IMG/VR virus record: IMGVR_UViG_3300049491_000850
Location: 1-64,000 of that record
Source of the DNA: a virus
Direction: 5' to 3' (one strand)
DNA length: 64,000 nt
In this document: positions 43,287 to 52,107 of the stretch, in pieces
How positions within the stretch are numbered: the stretch's first letter is position 1
How the letters are laid out: each line of letters starts with the position of its first letter
The notes under the pieces: model-generated
Told to the model about the DNA's origin: nothing
The model's input: the letters and a program-made list of their open reading frames with translations, nothing else
Database searches by the model: none
Translations under genes and position numbers: made by a program

Positions 43287-44048
43287 TTATCTTTCCAATT
43301 GTTCTGGTGTATAGTCGGTTAATCTTGACCAGTCAGCATCAAAAATCTCGTCAGCAAAGCCATAGTCAATAGCCTCATTTGCAGTAAGATATACATCTTC
43401 TTCCTTGTCCATACGGCTACGGAGCCACTTTCTTATGTAAATTTGTGTCTTTTGAGCCAATTTTCCATGTTGTTTCATAGACTTGGCGTAGATGTCAAGC
43501 ATTATCTTCTCGGCAGTACGCTCGAATTTCACAGCCGAACGAACCTGCTTCACCGTGCCCTCCATTCCAAAGGTTCCATCGTGGAACATAAAATATGAAT
43601 TTGGCATCATCACACGTTTATTTCCTGCTTGAAAAATTAGCGATGACATTGAACGGGCATGTGTGTAATTGATAATCGTAACGGGCCATGGGAACGATCT
43701 GATTGCATCATAGATTGCCATCCCTTCCGACCAATCACCACCTCTGGTTTTCATATGAATAACAAGTGGCTTCATTGGATTTCTTCTCATACACATATTG
43801 ATATTACGGATGAATCTATTTGCCATCACGTATTCAACACCGGGTTCAGTTGCAGCATCAACACCGCCTCCCATTGTGTATCCTTCAATTCCAAAAAGGT
43901 AGATATGATTTGAAATTAAATCGATGTCATTCTCTAAAACGTAGTAGAGCGGATCATCTTGTCTGATCTTTAATTTGTGGTCAAGTTTATAGTTTCTCTC
44001 CGTCTTTCTTCTTTTTGGTTTAGTTGTTGGTGTACTAGTACCTTTCAT
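43287..44048 (-). CDS. ClpP-like serine protease
   Basis: 253 residues. The ClpP fold is recognisable: HMKTRGGDWSEGMAIYDAI (substrate-groove region, about 98-116), nucleophile S133 in ARSMSSLI, H156 in YFMFHDG, and D214 in RMDKEEDVYLTANEA, aligning with the E. coli ClpP Asp in DTERDRFLSAPEA. So the Ser-His-Asp triad seems complete. A basic N-terminal tail (1-30) precedes the fold. It could degrade host or phage proteins, or process virion parts, alongside the separate gp21-like protease. It is the last gene of the late leftward unit starting at 48371. Confidence 0.82.
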   Translation of the reverse strand: MKGTSTPTTKPKRRKTERNYKLDHKLKIRQDDPLYYVLENDIDLISNHIYLFGIEGYTMGGGVDAATEPGVEYVMANRFIRNINMCMRRNPMKPLVIHMKTRGGDWSEGMAIYDAIRSFPWPVTIINYTHARSMSSLIFQAGNKRVMMPNSYFMFHDGTFGMEGTVKQVRSAVKFERTAEKIMLDIYAKSMKQHGKLAQKTQIYIRKWLRSRMDKEEDVYLTANEAIDYGFADEIFDADWSRLTDYTPEQLER

Positions 44049-44052
44049 TAAC

Positions 44053-44883
44053 TTAAAACATTTTGGACATCATCATATTTATTTCCAGACTGTAGTCGTT
44101 GCATTCTATGACCTTGTAGTTATCGTTAACTTCATTGAACCATACGATGTAACAACCGTCTATCTTTATTCCCGTGTTCCTCTCTAAAATCCTCTTATAC
44201 GTTGTCAACTGTAACGAGTATATTTCGAATTCACAATCATGAAGGTGAGAAACAACTCTCTTCATTTTTTGATTGTATTTGTTTACTTTATTAAGTTCTT
44301 TGTTCGTCTTCCAATCCCACACCTGAAAGCATTGCTTCTTCACATTCCAGAAGAGAATATCCATCATCCCGGAAAGTTCCCATTCTTCATCGAAGACAAC
44401 GAACTCGGTTTTGATCGGTATTAACTTACCGAAACTATCGGCATAAAAATTATCAACGTATGTTTTAACAATCTTAAATTCCTCTTCGATTGTTGTCAAT
44501 CCTTGTTTAGCAAGGATGTCAATATTCTTTTGTCCCAATTGTGCCAGTACTCGTTCATTGTCGTACTTGTACACTTTGTTGTTGTACAGTAATTCGGCAT
44601 AATTGTGCACGGCTGATCCTTTGATCTGAGACTTTATATTCAATGCCTTCCAATAATCAAGAACTTCTTCTTGAGTCATGTTCAGTTCATCTTTCTTTCT
44701 ATCTGACCAGTAATTACTGTCAAATTCTTCCACATATTTATGCAGAATAGTCGTTACTGAAATTAGGTTCTTATCACCTACGTAATACTTATGTATATCA
44801 TCATGGAACTTGATACGATTAAATTTCGTAAATATTTCCATAGGAATTGGTATTCCCGACAAGTCACCACGTATTTCACCCAT
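44053..44883 (-). CDS. PD-(D/E)XK (RecB/Cas4-type) nuclease
   Basis: 276 residues. Motifs in order: G89-S-A-V-H93 (helix GSAVHNYAELLY), E160 in IKTEFVVFD, G-M-M-D175 in LSGMMDILF, D190-W-K192 in VWDWKTNKE, and Q225-L-x-x-Y229 in YSLQLTTYK. This is the RecB-family exonuclease pattern, with no helicase or iron-sulphur Cys cluster. Possible uses are host DNA degradation, recombination or DNA end processing. It sits between baseplate genes and the ClpP-like protease in a late operon, a curious place for a DNA enzyme. Confidence 0.82.
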   Translation of the reverse strand: MGEIRGDLSGIPIPMEIFTKFNRIKFHDDIHKYYVGDKNLISVTTILHKYVEEFDSNYWSDRKKDELNMTQEEVLDYWKALNIKSQIKGSAVHNYAELLYNNKVYKYDNERVLAQLGQKNIDILAKQGLTTIEEEFKIVKTYVDNFYADSFGKLIPIKTEFVVFDEEWELSGMMDILFWNVKKQCFQVWDWKTNKELNKVNKYNQKMKRVVSHLHDCEFEIYSLQLTTYKRILERNTGIKIDGCYIVWFNEVNDNYKVIECNDYSLEINMMMSKMF

Positions 44884-44892
44884 AGCGTGAAA

Positions 44893-45180
44893 TTAGTGAT
44901 TATGAATAGCATATCCAAATTTTACACTAATATTTGAGTCTTTTTCGGAGTAGCTTTCTACCTTAGAAACTTCCCATTTTTCCACAACACAACCATCCTT
45001 TTGAACACCTTCAACCGTGAAACTCAATGGTTTATCTTTTACAATGTCACATGGACTAACCAGTCTAAATTTAAATGGTTCCCAACCATGTCGTCCACTA
45101 TTACTAAATTTAATTGTTGGATTTTTCTCAAATACAATTTCATGCATTTTTCCGATAGAATATGATAGGTAGTATTTCAT
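44893..45180 (-). CDS. Small beta-rich protein, function unknown
   Basis: 95 residues, beta-rich with scattered Lys/Glu (YLSYSIGKMHEIVFE, PFKFRLVSPCDIVKDKPLSFTVEG). No family recognised. Its start shares a base with the stop of the spike-like gene upstream, so it is co-translated with baseplate genes; a small accessory baseplate component is possible. Confidence 0.6.
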   Translation of the reverse strand: MKYYLSYSIGKMHEIVFEKNPTIKFSNSGRHGWEPFKFRLVSPCDIVKDKPLSFTVEGVQKDGCVVEKWEVSKVESYSEKDSNISVKFGYAIHNH

Positions 45181-46067
45181 TAGTTTATTCGAATATTAGG
45201 TTGAAGTATTTTAGAAAAATCTATCTTTTGCAATTGAACTATAATACCTGCTTTATCGGCAGCGAGACCACTATACCCATGAATATGTTGGAGTATTGCA
45301 TCACGAATAATCTCCATTGCTTGAACAGCAAGGTCTCCACGCATGGTAGGGTGTGACTGTTCAAAGATTCTATTGATTTCGTCCTGATCTAAACCGTTTG
45401 TTTTGAATTTTGGTGTACCATCATGTGATAAGAATGCGATCTTATCAGCCATTTGCACCATAGTACTTTGAGTCTTCTTATTCTCCAATTGGAAGAAGTC
45501 CATCTGGATGAATGCAGGGTTCTCTTTATTCAAAGCAAGTACGTTGTCGATCTGGTGTTTACCACATCTGAGTACAACTTGCTTTTCTTTAAGCATTATG
45601 TCGGTATTATCACGTCCAACAAGAGCAATATCCTTTGCTGTTGGGAATACACCTGCTGCATCGGGATACGAAGACGGATTAGCCTCCGGTGTTATTGTTG
45701 AAATGTTGGTTGTGGATAATGCAGTGAAGTATCCATCGTATTTAACCTTCTGAGGTTGTGAAATAACACTTCCCATCCAATGTCTACCTCTTTGTGGGTA
45801 TCGCGTATCCTCAATGAATATACGAACCACTTCACCTACTTGAGGAATTACCCAAAAGAACTTCGGTAACATCGGCATAGCCAATGGAAGTTGTTGATTT
45901 GGTGTTTTGTTGTCAAAGTCAGGAATTTTAACACGAATACGACCACCTTCATTAGGATCATCGATACTAACTACCTCACCATAGTAGATATTTCTAACAA
46001 GATTTTCTTTGTTAGTTTCCTTTCGGTAAGGACTGCTGGTCTGTAAATGTTTTTTCTCGTAAGACAT
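45180..46067 (-). CDS. Baseplate spike/hub protein with gp5-type OB fold
   Basis: 295 residues. The N-terminal part (about 24-115) is an OB fold of the gp5/VgrG type: IYYGEVVSIDDPNEGGRIRVKIP, then FFWVIPQVGEVVRIFIED and GRHWMGSVI. T4 gp5 has the same OB start but then a lysozyme domain; here the rest is short, with a helical C-terminus and no lysozyme, and the lytic activities are in the protein at 12059. It belongs to the membrane-puncturing tip. It is followed by a one-base-overlapping small gene and preceded by a short coiled-coil gene. Confidence 0.78.
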   Translation of the reverse strand: MSYEKKHLQTSSPYRKETNKENLVRNIYYGEVVSIDDPNEGGRIRVKIPDFDNKTPNQQLPLAMPMLPKFFWVIPQVGEVVRIFIEDTRYPQRGRHWMGSVISQPQKVKYDGYFTALSTTNISTITPEANPSSYPDAAGVFPTAKDIALVGRDNTDIMLKEKQVVLRCGKHQIDNVLALNKENPAFIQMDFFQLENKKTQSTMVQMADKIAFLSHDGTPKFKTNGLDQDEINRIFEQSHPTMRGDLAVQAMEIIRDAILQHIHGYSGLAADKAGIIVQLQKIDFSKILQPNIRIN

Positions 46068-46255
46068 TACTTAATTATATTTTTTAGATTGTCAACATAT
46101 TTTTGTTCGACATCATACATTCTTGATTGAAGATTATTATACTGTTCTTCGAGTACTTTTGTTGCATCAAGTATTTGAAGCATCTCACGCTTAATCTCTT
46201 CGTGTTCTGCCTGTAAATTTTTTGATATATCGATATAGACTTGTTGTTCTTCCAT
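46067..46255 (-). CDS. Small coiled-coil protein in baseplate cluster
   Basis: 62 residues, almost one helix with heptad-like hydrophobics (ISKNLQAEHEEIKREMLQILDATKVLEEQYNNL). It shares single bases with the stops/starts of both neighbours, so it belongs to a coupled baseplate operon. Probably a small oligomeric tip or hub accessory. No family recognised. Confidence 0.6.
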   Translation of the reverse strand: MEEQQVYIDISKNLQAEHEEIKREMLQILDATKVLEEQYNNLQSRMYDVEQKYVDNLKNIIK

Positions 46256-46665
46256 TATTGTATTACCGCGTATCCTGTTGTTAAGGTGATGGTTGAACCA
46301 ATTACTGTCACAGGGCCGCCACTGTTCGCACCAGCAGCACTCAAAGTTGTTCCCGGTGGAATTGCTACTGTTATTTTTGCGTCTTCCTGAAATCCTCTAA
46401 TGATCTCTTCGACAGCAATACGCCACATTAATTCATCAGGGTTTACCGCGCCACTCGGTAATGCCCCAACAGGAATACCAGCCTCTGGTTTTCTTTGTAT
46501 GATTCTACTTGCAATCTTTGTCGGTGATAATCCGGTTCTTCTTTGTGCACCAACTAAAATCAATGGGGTTGGTATTGAAGCCGATGAACTATTGTTCTGA
46601 ATCTTCAAGATTTTCTTTATACCACCAAGGATAGAAGTTAATTTACCAAAATCTATTGCTGCCAT
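46255..46665 (-). CDS. Small baseplate-cluster structural protein
   Basis: 136 residues. Helical first 30 residues, then a Pro/Gly/Ser-rich part with LILVGAQRRTGLSP, an amphipathic helix (NPDELMWRIAVEEIIRGFQEDAKI) and a beta C-terminus rich in Gly, Thr and Val. No enzyme motif. Its place between OB-fold spike and the 46669 protein implies a tail-tip or baseplate role. Confidence 0.6.
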   Translation of the reverse strand: MAAIDFGKLTSILGGIKKILKIQNNSSSASIPTPLILVGAQRRTGLSPTKIASRIIQRKPEAGIPVGALPSGAVNPDELMWRIAVEEIIRGFQEDAKITVAIPPGTTLSAAGANSGGPVTVIGSTITLTTGYAVIQ

Positions 46666-46668
46666 TTC

Positions 46669-47970
46669 TTACGTAAATAAACTTTGTATAATGCGAATGA
46701 ACGCGGAAATCTTTTCTTTCAATAATAAACTCGCAACTGGAATGATCAACTTAACCAATTCCGTTTTCAATAGATTGAAAATGAATTCATTTAATAATGC
46801 ACCTGCTGAATCAGCTAAACACTTCACAAAATTCTTCTGTGAGTTAATATCGTCAGTTGTATTACTAGGCGTGTTCGGATTGTCATTGTTCTTAAATCCG
46901 TTAAGGATCATGATCAACGCTCTAATCTGAGGTGTTGCCGTCAATGCGAATACAATCGCATTTAATATCGTTTTGATTAGTCTCTTAAAGAAACCATCTC
47001 TTACTGCATTTTTATTTTTTGGATTAACTTGTTCTGGATTTTTACCGAAACTATTCTCCATTACCTTATTGTAGTTGTTACCTACGAACACGGGATCAGT
47101 ACTACCAGTGTTTTGAGAAATCAAATCCAAGATGTCATCTAAAAATAATGAACTATCAATAATAGAACATCCCACATCTACAGCTACTATTCCGTTTGAC
47201 TTATCCTTTGCCAATCTTTGAATAGAGGCAATTTCTTCATCACTCAATCCAGCAACATCAGCACCATCGATCAATTGTTGAATCAATTGTCTTACCTTCT
47301 CTTCCTCTACCATGTTATTCAAAGGTTTCTTACTTGCCTTTGAAGCAGTGCCGTAGATAACATCCATAACTGCCGTAGTGAATTCTTTCTCATTGATAAT
47401 AGTCATACCATCAATCAAACCAGTTGTAAAACCACCGATAGTATCACCGGGATTGGTTGGTTTAAATGTCATCGTATCGGTGACATCATCGTAATTCATT
47501 TTGAGATTTCCGAAAATATTATCGCTACCCGGTGTAAGCATTGCGTTATACGCTACTTTATCAAAACCGTTAGGATTGTCTGCATAGGTTAATGAACCAG
47601 CAGCCGAAGACGGATCGGTTTTTAACTTACCGAACATATCTAATTTCTTTGCCGGAACGGTATAGCCAGCATTAAATCCTGCTGGCAATACTTGGTTCGA
47701 GTTGGGTGTATTTGATTGTTTCTTTAACGCACCTTTTAACTGTGGTTCTACACTACGGATGAACTTGGTCATAATATTACCAGTCGCTCTCTGTAATGCT
47801 TCACTACCTATCGTTGCTGTAAGTAAATCCAGCATGAACGGAATAGGTTCGTTCTTTGTGTTGACCGAAGGGAACGTAAAATTCGAATCAGGTAGTTTCG
47901 CAGTCTTCCCGATGGAAGTTAAAACACTGATTTCGGTAACAATTGATTTTTTGTCATTTACGATACCCAT
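46669..47970 (-). CDS. Baseplate-cluster structural protein
   Basis: 433 residues. The N-terminal 220 residues are mixed with many Asn/Thr/Pro; the C-terminal 130 residues are strongly hydrophobic helices (GFFKRLIKTILNAIVFALTATP, LLKTELVKLIIPVASLLLKEKI). No family recognised. The hydrophobic C-terminus is unusual for a baseplate protein and might interact with a membrane or a tube. It is in the leftward late operon, five bases after the gene at 47976. Confidence 0.6.
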   Translation of the reverse strand: MGIVNDKKSIVTEISVLTSIGKTAKLPDSNFTFPSVNTKNEPIPFMLDLLTATIGSEALQRATGNIMTKFIRSVEPQLKGALKKQSNTPNSNQVLPAGFNAGYTVPAKKLDMFGKLKTDPSSAAGSLTYADNPNGFDKVAYNAMLTPGSDNIFGNLKMNYDDVTDTMTFKPTNPGDTIGGFTTGLIDGMTIINEKEFTTAVMDVIYGTASKASKKPLNNMVEEEKVRQLIQQLIDGADVAGLSDEEIASIQRLAKDKSNGIVAVDVGCSIIDSSLFLDDILDLISQNTGSTDPVFVGNNYNKVMENSFGKNPEQVNPKNKNAVRDGFFKRLIKTILNAIVFALTATPQIRALIMILNGFKNNDNPNTPSNTTDDINSQKNFVKCLADSAGALLNEFIFNLLKTELVKLIIPVASLLLKEKISAFIRIIQSLFT

Positions 47971-47975
47971 TTCTT

Positions 47976-48371
47976 TTAGATATTAACTTCGCCTCTTTCT
48001 CTTGCTTCCTCAATCAATTTTCTAAGGTTGTTTTTTGCCTCTTCTGAAAGAGTTTCACCTTCGTCACTGCTTGATTGATTTTTAGATTGATTTCCTGCTG
48101 AGTTAGATTTGTCTTTAACGAACACGATGTCGCTCAATACTTTCATCAAAGCAATTTTTTGATCTTGGTTTCTCGCCAATGCGTTAATAAGACTTACGAT
48201 TTCTTTACCAGTCGCAGCTATTTCACCCTGTTCTTTAACCTTTGAATTCCAAACGTTAAACAACGCAACAATGGTTGATCTGATTTGGTGAGCATCATTG
48301 TACGTTTCCTGCATCAAGTCCTTGACGCTCTTTTCGTTCAATTCAATGCTTTTGCGCTTAATTCTTGCCAT
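47976..48371 (-). CDS. Small helical protein, first gene of late baseplate operon
   Basis: 131 residues, almost all helical and charged, with a Ser/Asn/Gln-rich linker at about 95-108 and an acidic C-terminal helix. Size and helical build would fit a small terminase or an assembly chaperone, but no DNA-binding motif is seen. It has a late-type promoter (48386) and leads the operon that runs to 43287. Confidence 0.6.
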   Translation of the reverse strand: MARIKRKSIELNEKSVKDLMQETYNDAHQIRSTIVALFNVWNSKVKEQGEIAATGKEIVSLINALARNQDQKIALMKVLSDIVFVKDKSNSAGNQSKNQSSSDEGETLSEEAKNNLRKLIEEARERGEVNI

Positions 48372-48385
48372 ACTATTAGTTTTTC

Positions 48386-48393
48386 TATAAATA
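48386..48393 (-). promoter_or_regulatory. Late-type promoter TATTTATA for the baseplate operon
   Basis: CTATTTATAG on the minus strand, 14 bases before the ATG at 48371. Confidence 0.7.
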
Positions 48394-48406
48394 GTTGACC
48401 CGAAAA

Positions 48407-49306
48407 TTAATTCTCATTGAAAAACCCGCTCTTTTCAAGGAAATAGAGTTCCCTGAATTGCTTCATGGACGATCTGATCTCCTTTGTAGATAGATTGGTT
48501 TGTTCTTTAAGATATAAAAGAATCTTATTTTTGGTGAAATTATTGGAGACTTTTCGATTGTACTTTCCTACCACACTATCTTCTAAGAAGAGGATATTCC
48601 AGTTCGCCATGACATTAATGATTGCTTCACCAACAATAGTTTCATTCTTTTTCAATGTCTTATCAGTGTCAATCTTAACCCGGAGACTCTTAATGATTTT
48701 CTCAATCAACTCCTGCAATTCAAGTTCGTCACTATAATCCATTTCATACATATACTCGTCCTTCTTTTCAATTTCCTCATGGAAATCTTCAAAGGCTAGG
48801 TTCTGTACTTTTTCACGATAACTTGTCTTACCATGATCTTTAAAGAAATTTCGAACAATCGTCTGACAATAGCTGAACGCTTTTGATTCAAAGATTCGAT
48901 AGTTACATTTACTGTTACCAGTAGCTAAATAACCAGCTAAACCTTTCTTCGCATCCTCAATGAAAAAATATCTACCTTCATGCAAAGGGCACTTTGTCCA
49001 CTTTACATCTTCTTCTGCTTTCTTATCTCTATACTCAACAATAAACGGACGATACTTCACCATCTGTTCCACTAAGTGAGACATTGCATAAAATTCCAAA
49101 TCAACACTTTCGTAGTTACCTATATGTATTGGATAACGTCTCAAAATTGATTCCACCATTCTTCTGAATGGCTTCTCCAAAACTGTACGGTATAACATAT
49201 TGCGTTCGGCAGCAGAATCGGACATCACATATTTCAATGATGCATCTTCTTCTCTATCTCCAAAATATAATTTTACTGTATCAACACTCTTCTTCTTTCT
49301 TGGCAT
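48407..49306 (-). CDS. Putative late sigma factor (T4 gp55-like, sigma-70 region 2-like)
   Basis: 299 residues. Residues about 40-85 (helical, FRRMVESILRRYPI then DLEFYAMSHLVEQMVKY) and 138-160 (RIFESKAFSYCQTIVRNFFKDH) resemble the sigma region 2 pattern of gp55-type factors, where F..x.AF.Y....I.N.F is the region that contacts the core polymerase and the -10 element. T4 gp55 (185 residues) directs late transcription from TATAAATA. Here it would be the natural reader of the TATTTATA promoters. It is the last gene of the leftward PhoH operon, which starts from the other promoter class, so it could be made before the late genes. Inference from a short motif; the C-terminal 100 residues are unassigned. 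Confidence 0.6.
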   Translation of the reverse strand: MPRKKKSVDTVKLYFGDREEDASLKYVMSDSAAERNMLYRTVLEKPFRRMVESILRRYPIHIGNYESVDLEFYAMSHLVEQMVKYRPFIVEYRDKKAEEDVKWTKCPLHEGRYFFIEDAKKGLAGYLATGNSKCNYRIFESKAFSYCQTIVRNFFKDHGKTSYREKVQNLAFEDFHEEIEKKDEYMYEMDYSDELELQELIEKIIKSLRVKIDTDKTLKKNETIVGEAIINVMANWNILFLEDSVVGKYNRKVSNNFTKNKILLYLKEQTNLSTKEIRSSMKQFRELYFLEKSGFFNEN

Positions 49307-49328
49307 ACCATATTGTAGAAACTTTAAG

Positions 49329-50153
49329 TTATTCTGCTACAGTTTCTACAAGCGATGCTTTGCGGGTTGTGTCAATTACTCTATCAGCGAAAAAATGTGA
49401 TTCTTTCTTTGCAGTTTCAAACCAAAATCTTCTGTCATCATTTGTTAATACTGCACCAAGACCCATGAACAAACTTCCATCACGATTAATGACGTGCTTG
49501 TATCCGAATTTAGGGATGGTATAGATTTTATTTCCGTTATTTAAGAATCTTAGAATAAACTCGTATGTGAATGACAATACGATGTTTGACTTTAATCCAC
49601 CAACAGCAACGAAGTCGCTTTTCTTGAAAATCGCTCCACCAAGTGTATAGTATGAGAAATCACCTAACGACTTCGCATTCAAATAGCCCAACACACCATT
49701 TTCACCAACATATCCTTTTGACCAGATATTTTGATTTACTAATTGAAGTGGTGAGTTATTCTTATCGTCAACATCAATAGTGATTGGAAGGAATAACGAT
49801 ACGTCTGTAAGTCCATCAATGTACTTATCTACATTTCTGAAATAGAATGTACTATATTCATCATCAAATTCTAAGACTGAGAAGAAATCGGTGGTACTGT
49901 TTTTCACACCGAAGTTTACCTGACCACAAAAGTCAGTTTTTTCTTCATTCTTAATTGTAGTTACTTTCTCGCCAAAATTCTTTTCGGCAAGATATGCTAA
50001 TAGACCACCTTCTTCTGCTCTGTGTGTATACACGATAAGCAAACTAGGGTTTGATCCAACCTGCATTAATACTGATTGGACAGCAAGGTCTAAATATTTC
50101 TTTGTGTTTTCACCGAACTCATGGATCGGCAATATTACTGTTACTTTACTCAT
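49329..50153 (-). CDS. GT-A type glycosyltransferase (family 2-like)
   Basis: 274 residues. It begins with a Rossmann-like strand (MSKVTVILPIHEFGENTKKYL) and has the metal-binding motif EFDDE at 95-99, typical of GT2-type enzymes that move sugar from a nucleotide donor. C-terminal helices are likely to form the acceptor side. Its partner at 50179 (GT-B type) is upstream, so the two may act in sequence. The acceptor is unknown: virion protein, DNA or host glycan are all possible. Confidence 0.72.
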   Translation of the reverse strand: MSKVTVILPIHEFGENTKKYLDLAVQSVLMQVGSNPSLLIVYTHRAEEGGLLAYLAEKNFGEKVTTIKNEEKTDFCGQVNFGVKNSTTDFFSVLEFDDEYSTFYFRNVDKYIDGLTDVSLFLPITIDVDDKNNSPLQLVNQNIWSKGYVGENGVLGYLNAKSLGDFSYYTLGGAIFKKSDFVAVGGLKSNIVLSFTYEFILRFLNNGNKIYTIPKFGYKHVINRDGSLFMGLGAVLTNDDRRFWFETAKKESHFFADRVIDTTRKASLVETVAE

Positions 50154-50178
50154 TTCTTATTTAAGTTTTCGTTTGATA

Positions 50179-51318
50179 TTATGCTTCAACTGCTGGTGTT
50201 TCAACTGCTACTGGTTCAGCCGCATCTTGTTGTTCTAAGGCTTCAAGTGTTCTTGCTAACGCTTCTTTTCTTTCAGCGAAATATTCTCCGTAGATTGCTG
50301 TTAATTGTTCGCCAGAAATTTCTGGTGTATAAGGATCAGCAAGTTTCTTCATTTCAGCATAGATGTTATCACCGATTTCATCATCAAGAAATTTTCTTAA
50401 TGTATCGGCAATCAATACTGGCAATTGGAAGAAGTCATCAGTCCATACTCCACAGTTCTCAACTGGTTTGCCATCAGCACCAATTAAATATTCAGGAGTA
50501 ATGTCAGGAATCAATGAAATAGGAATCGTACCTACCTTCATACATTCTAATGGGAACAAAGCATGACTTGAAATTCTATCAATCCAAAGTGCAGCGAAGT
50601 TTTTACCTAGCTTATCAGCAAAGTCTTTTCTTCTCAAATGCTTTGGTGGTTTAGATTCAGTTACCATTGGTTCGAAGTTAACCCATCTGTATTGTGGGTA
50701 TTTCGACAAGAACAATTTAACGATCTTATCTAATTCTCTTTCATTTCTAACCAAGATTGAAATCACTGGTTGCTTCAACGGATACTTATCTGTGAAGTAT
50801 GCTGGCACAGAAACATTGTAATGTTTAATTCTGAATTTCCCTTTACCGAAAAACTCGTCAACAAATCTTACCATTGTCTTACTAGTTGTAAGAACATTAC
50901 TGATCTTAAAGTTTGACCAGTCATAACCCGGTAACAATGCCTTGGTTGTGTTGTCAACCGATTGAAACAATACTACACGCATACATGGAAGTTCTTTAGT
51001 TTGCTCCATTACGTTTGTAAAGATTTCAGGGATAACCAATAAATCTTCCGGTGATACTGTTAATTTGTTAGACTCCATTGAAACGTGTTCAAGGGCAGTT
51101 AATTCAGGTTCAATGAAATCAGGTTTCTCAAACTTTGCAGTTTCAGTCAACATGATCACAGTGTAACCCAAGTTCTTCAATACTGTTCCATGAAAATATA
51201 ATTCATAGATAGATGCAGCAGGAACTCCATGCACATCAGGTACGAAAAACATGATCTTATTTTTCTTAGCATCGATATTTGCAATCGATAATTTTAATTT
51301 ATCAACATTACTACTCAT
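50179..51318 (-). CDS. GT-B type glycosyltransferase (family 4/1-like)
   Basis: 379 residues. The N-terminal half (KIMFFVPDVHGVPAASIYELYFHG, KNLGYTVIMLTETA) and the C-terminal half (ALWIDRISSHALFPLECMKVGTIPI, about 245-270, with the acidic residues expected of an E-x7-E donor site) have the two-Rossmann layout of GT-B enzymes. An Ala/Glu-rich C-terminal tail follows. It lies between the GT2-like gene and a HAD-like gene in the PhoH-to-sigma operon, so sugar chemistry is clustered here. Donor and acceptor unknown. Confidence 0.65.
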   Translation of the reverse strand: MSSNVDKLKLSIANIDAKKNKIMFFVPDVHGVPAASIYELYFHGTVLKNLGYTVIMLTETAKFEKPDFIEPELTALEHVSMESNKLTVSPEDLLVIPEIFTNVMEQTKELPCMRVVLFQSVDNTTKALLPGYDWSNFKISNVLTTSKTMVRFVDEFFGKGKFRIKHYNVSVPAYFTDKYPLKQPVISILVRNERELDKIVKLFLSKYPQYRWVNFEPMVTESKPPKHLRRKDFADKLGKNFAALWIDRISSHALFPLECMKVGTIPISLIPDITPEYLIGADGKPVENCGVWTDDFFQLPVLIADTLRKFLDDEIGDNIYAEMKKLADPYTPEISGEQLTAIYGEYFAERKEALARTLEALEQQDAAEPVAVETPAVEA

Positions 51319-51321
51319 TTC

Positions 51322-52107
51322 TTATTTGTTTAAATTTAATTTATAGTCGATGAATCCTTGGAATGCCTTTGCAGGTACTGATCCTTCTTCATCTGCCTCA
51401 GAACCTGTCAATCCGAACACTGTTCCAATGTCACTAGTGTAATCAGCATCGCTTCCAATGTTATATTCACGAGTCAACTTAATCGTTACTTTTCCTTCTG
51501 GCTTATTGTCAAGCATATCAGGATTTGTGGTCATTACCCAATCAAACTTCTCCCATGCTTCTTCATCAGAGTAAACGAACACAATGTTCTTTATCTCAAT
51601 TCTCATTTTACTCAAAAAGAATAAAGTTGAAGGGATTGCTGCTTTCTTAGTTCTACAGTACAGATATACTTCGAAGTTATCAGCAAAGAGTTTCAAGAAT
51701 GTGTTAAGATCAACATCGGCATTTTGGTACAACTTAGGTGCACTACCGTGGATTTGATAACAATAATCCTCATAAAGAAATTTCTCAAACATTTCATCAC
51801 CAGACAAAACTTTTGTCTCAGTATTAAATGCAAAATCATCCACACCAGCACGACCTGTTGCTTCATCGACAACATATTCCTTTGGCGAAATCTTTTGCAG
51901 AGTTTCGTTTGTAAGGAATTCATCAGTTACGAATTGTTCAACGATTTCAGTTTCTTTGAATTCGTAGTGGTTTCTTAAATTATAGGTGTTGAATGGTTCA
52001 GTAATCTTTCCATTGTCACCAAATTCATCATCATAGTAGCGATCAAACGCTAACCATTTTGCTCTCAATATTTCATCAATATCGATTCCTAATCTCGGTT
52101 TACTCAT
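51322..52107 (-). CDS. HAD-superfamily-like phosphatase/nucleotidase
   Basis: 261 residues. The N-terminus LGIDIDEILR gives the HAD motif I pair D9/D11 (DxD). Motif II/III equivalents are less clear (VYLYCRTKK; VFVYSDEEAWEKFDWVMT near 180-200). A 5'-nucleotidase or sugar-phosphate phosphatase are possible substrates; the neighbouring glycosyltransferases favour a sugar-related role. Its stop lies three bases before the next gene and its start overlaps the previous stop as ATGA. Confidence 0.55.
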   Translation of the reverse strand: MSKPRLGIDIDEILRAKWLAFDRYYDDEFGDNGKITEPFNTYNLRNHYEFKETEIVEQFVTDEFLTNETLQKISPKEYVVDEATGRAGVDDFAFNTETKVLSGDEMFEKFLYEDYCYQIHGSAPKLYQNADVDLNTFLKLFADNFEVYLYCRTKKAAIPSTLFFLSKMRIEIKNIVFVYSDEEAWEKFDWVMTTNPDMLDNKPEGKVTIKLTREYNIGSDADYTSDIGTVFGLTGSEADEEGSVPAKAFQGFIDYKLNLNK

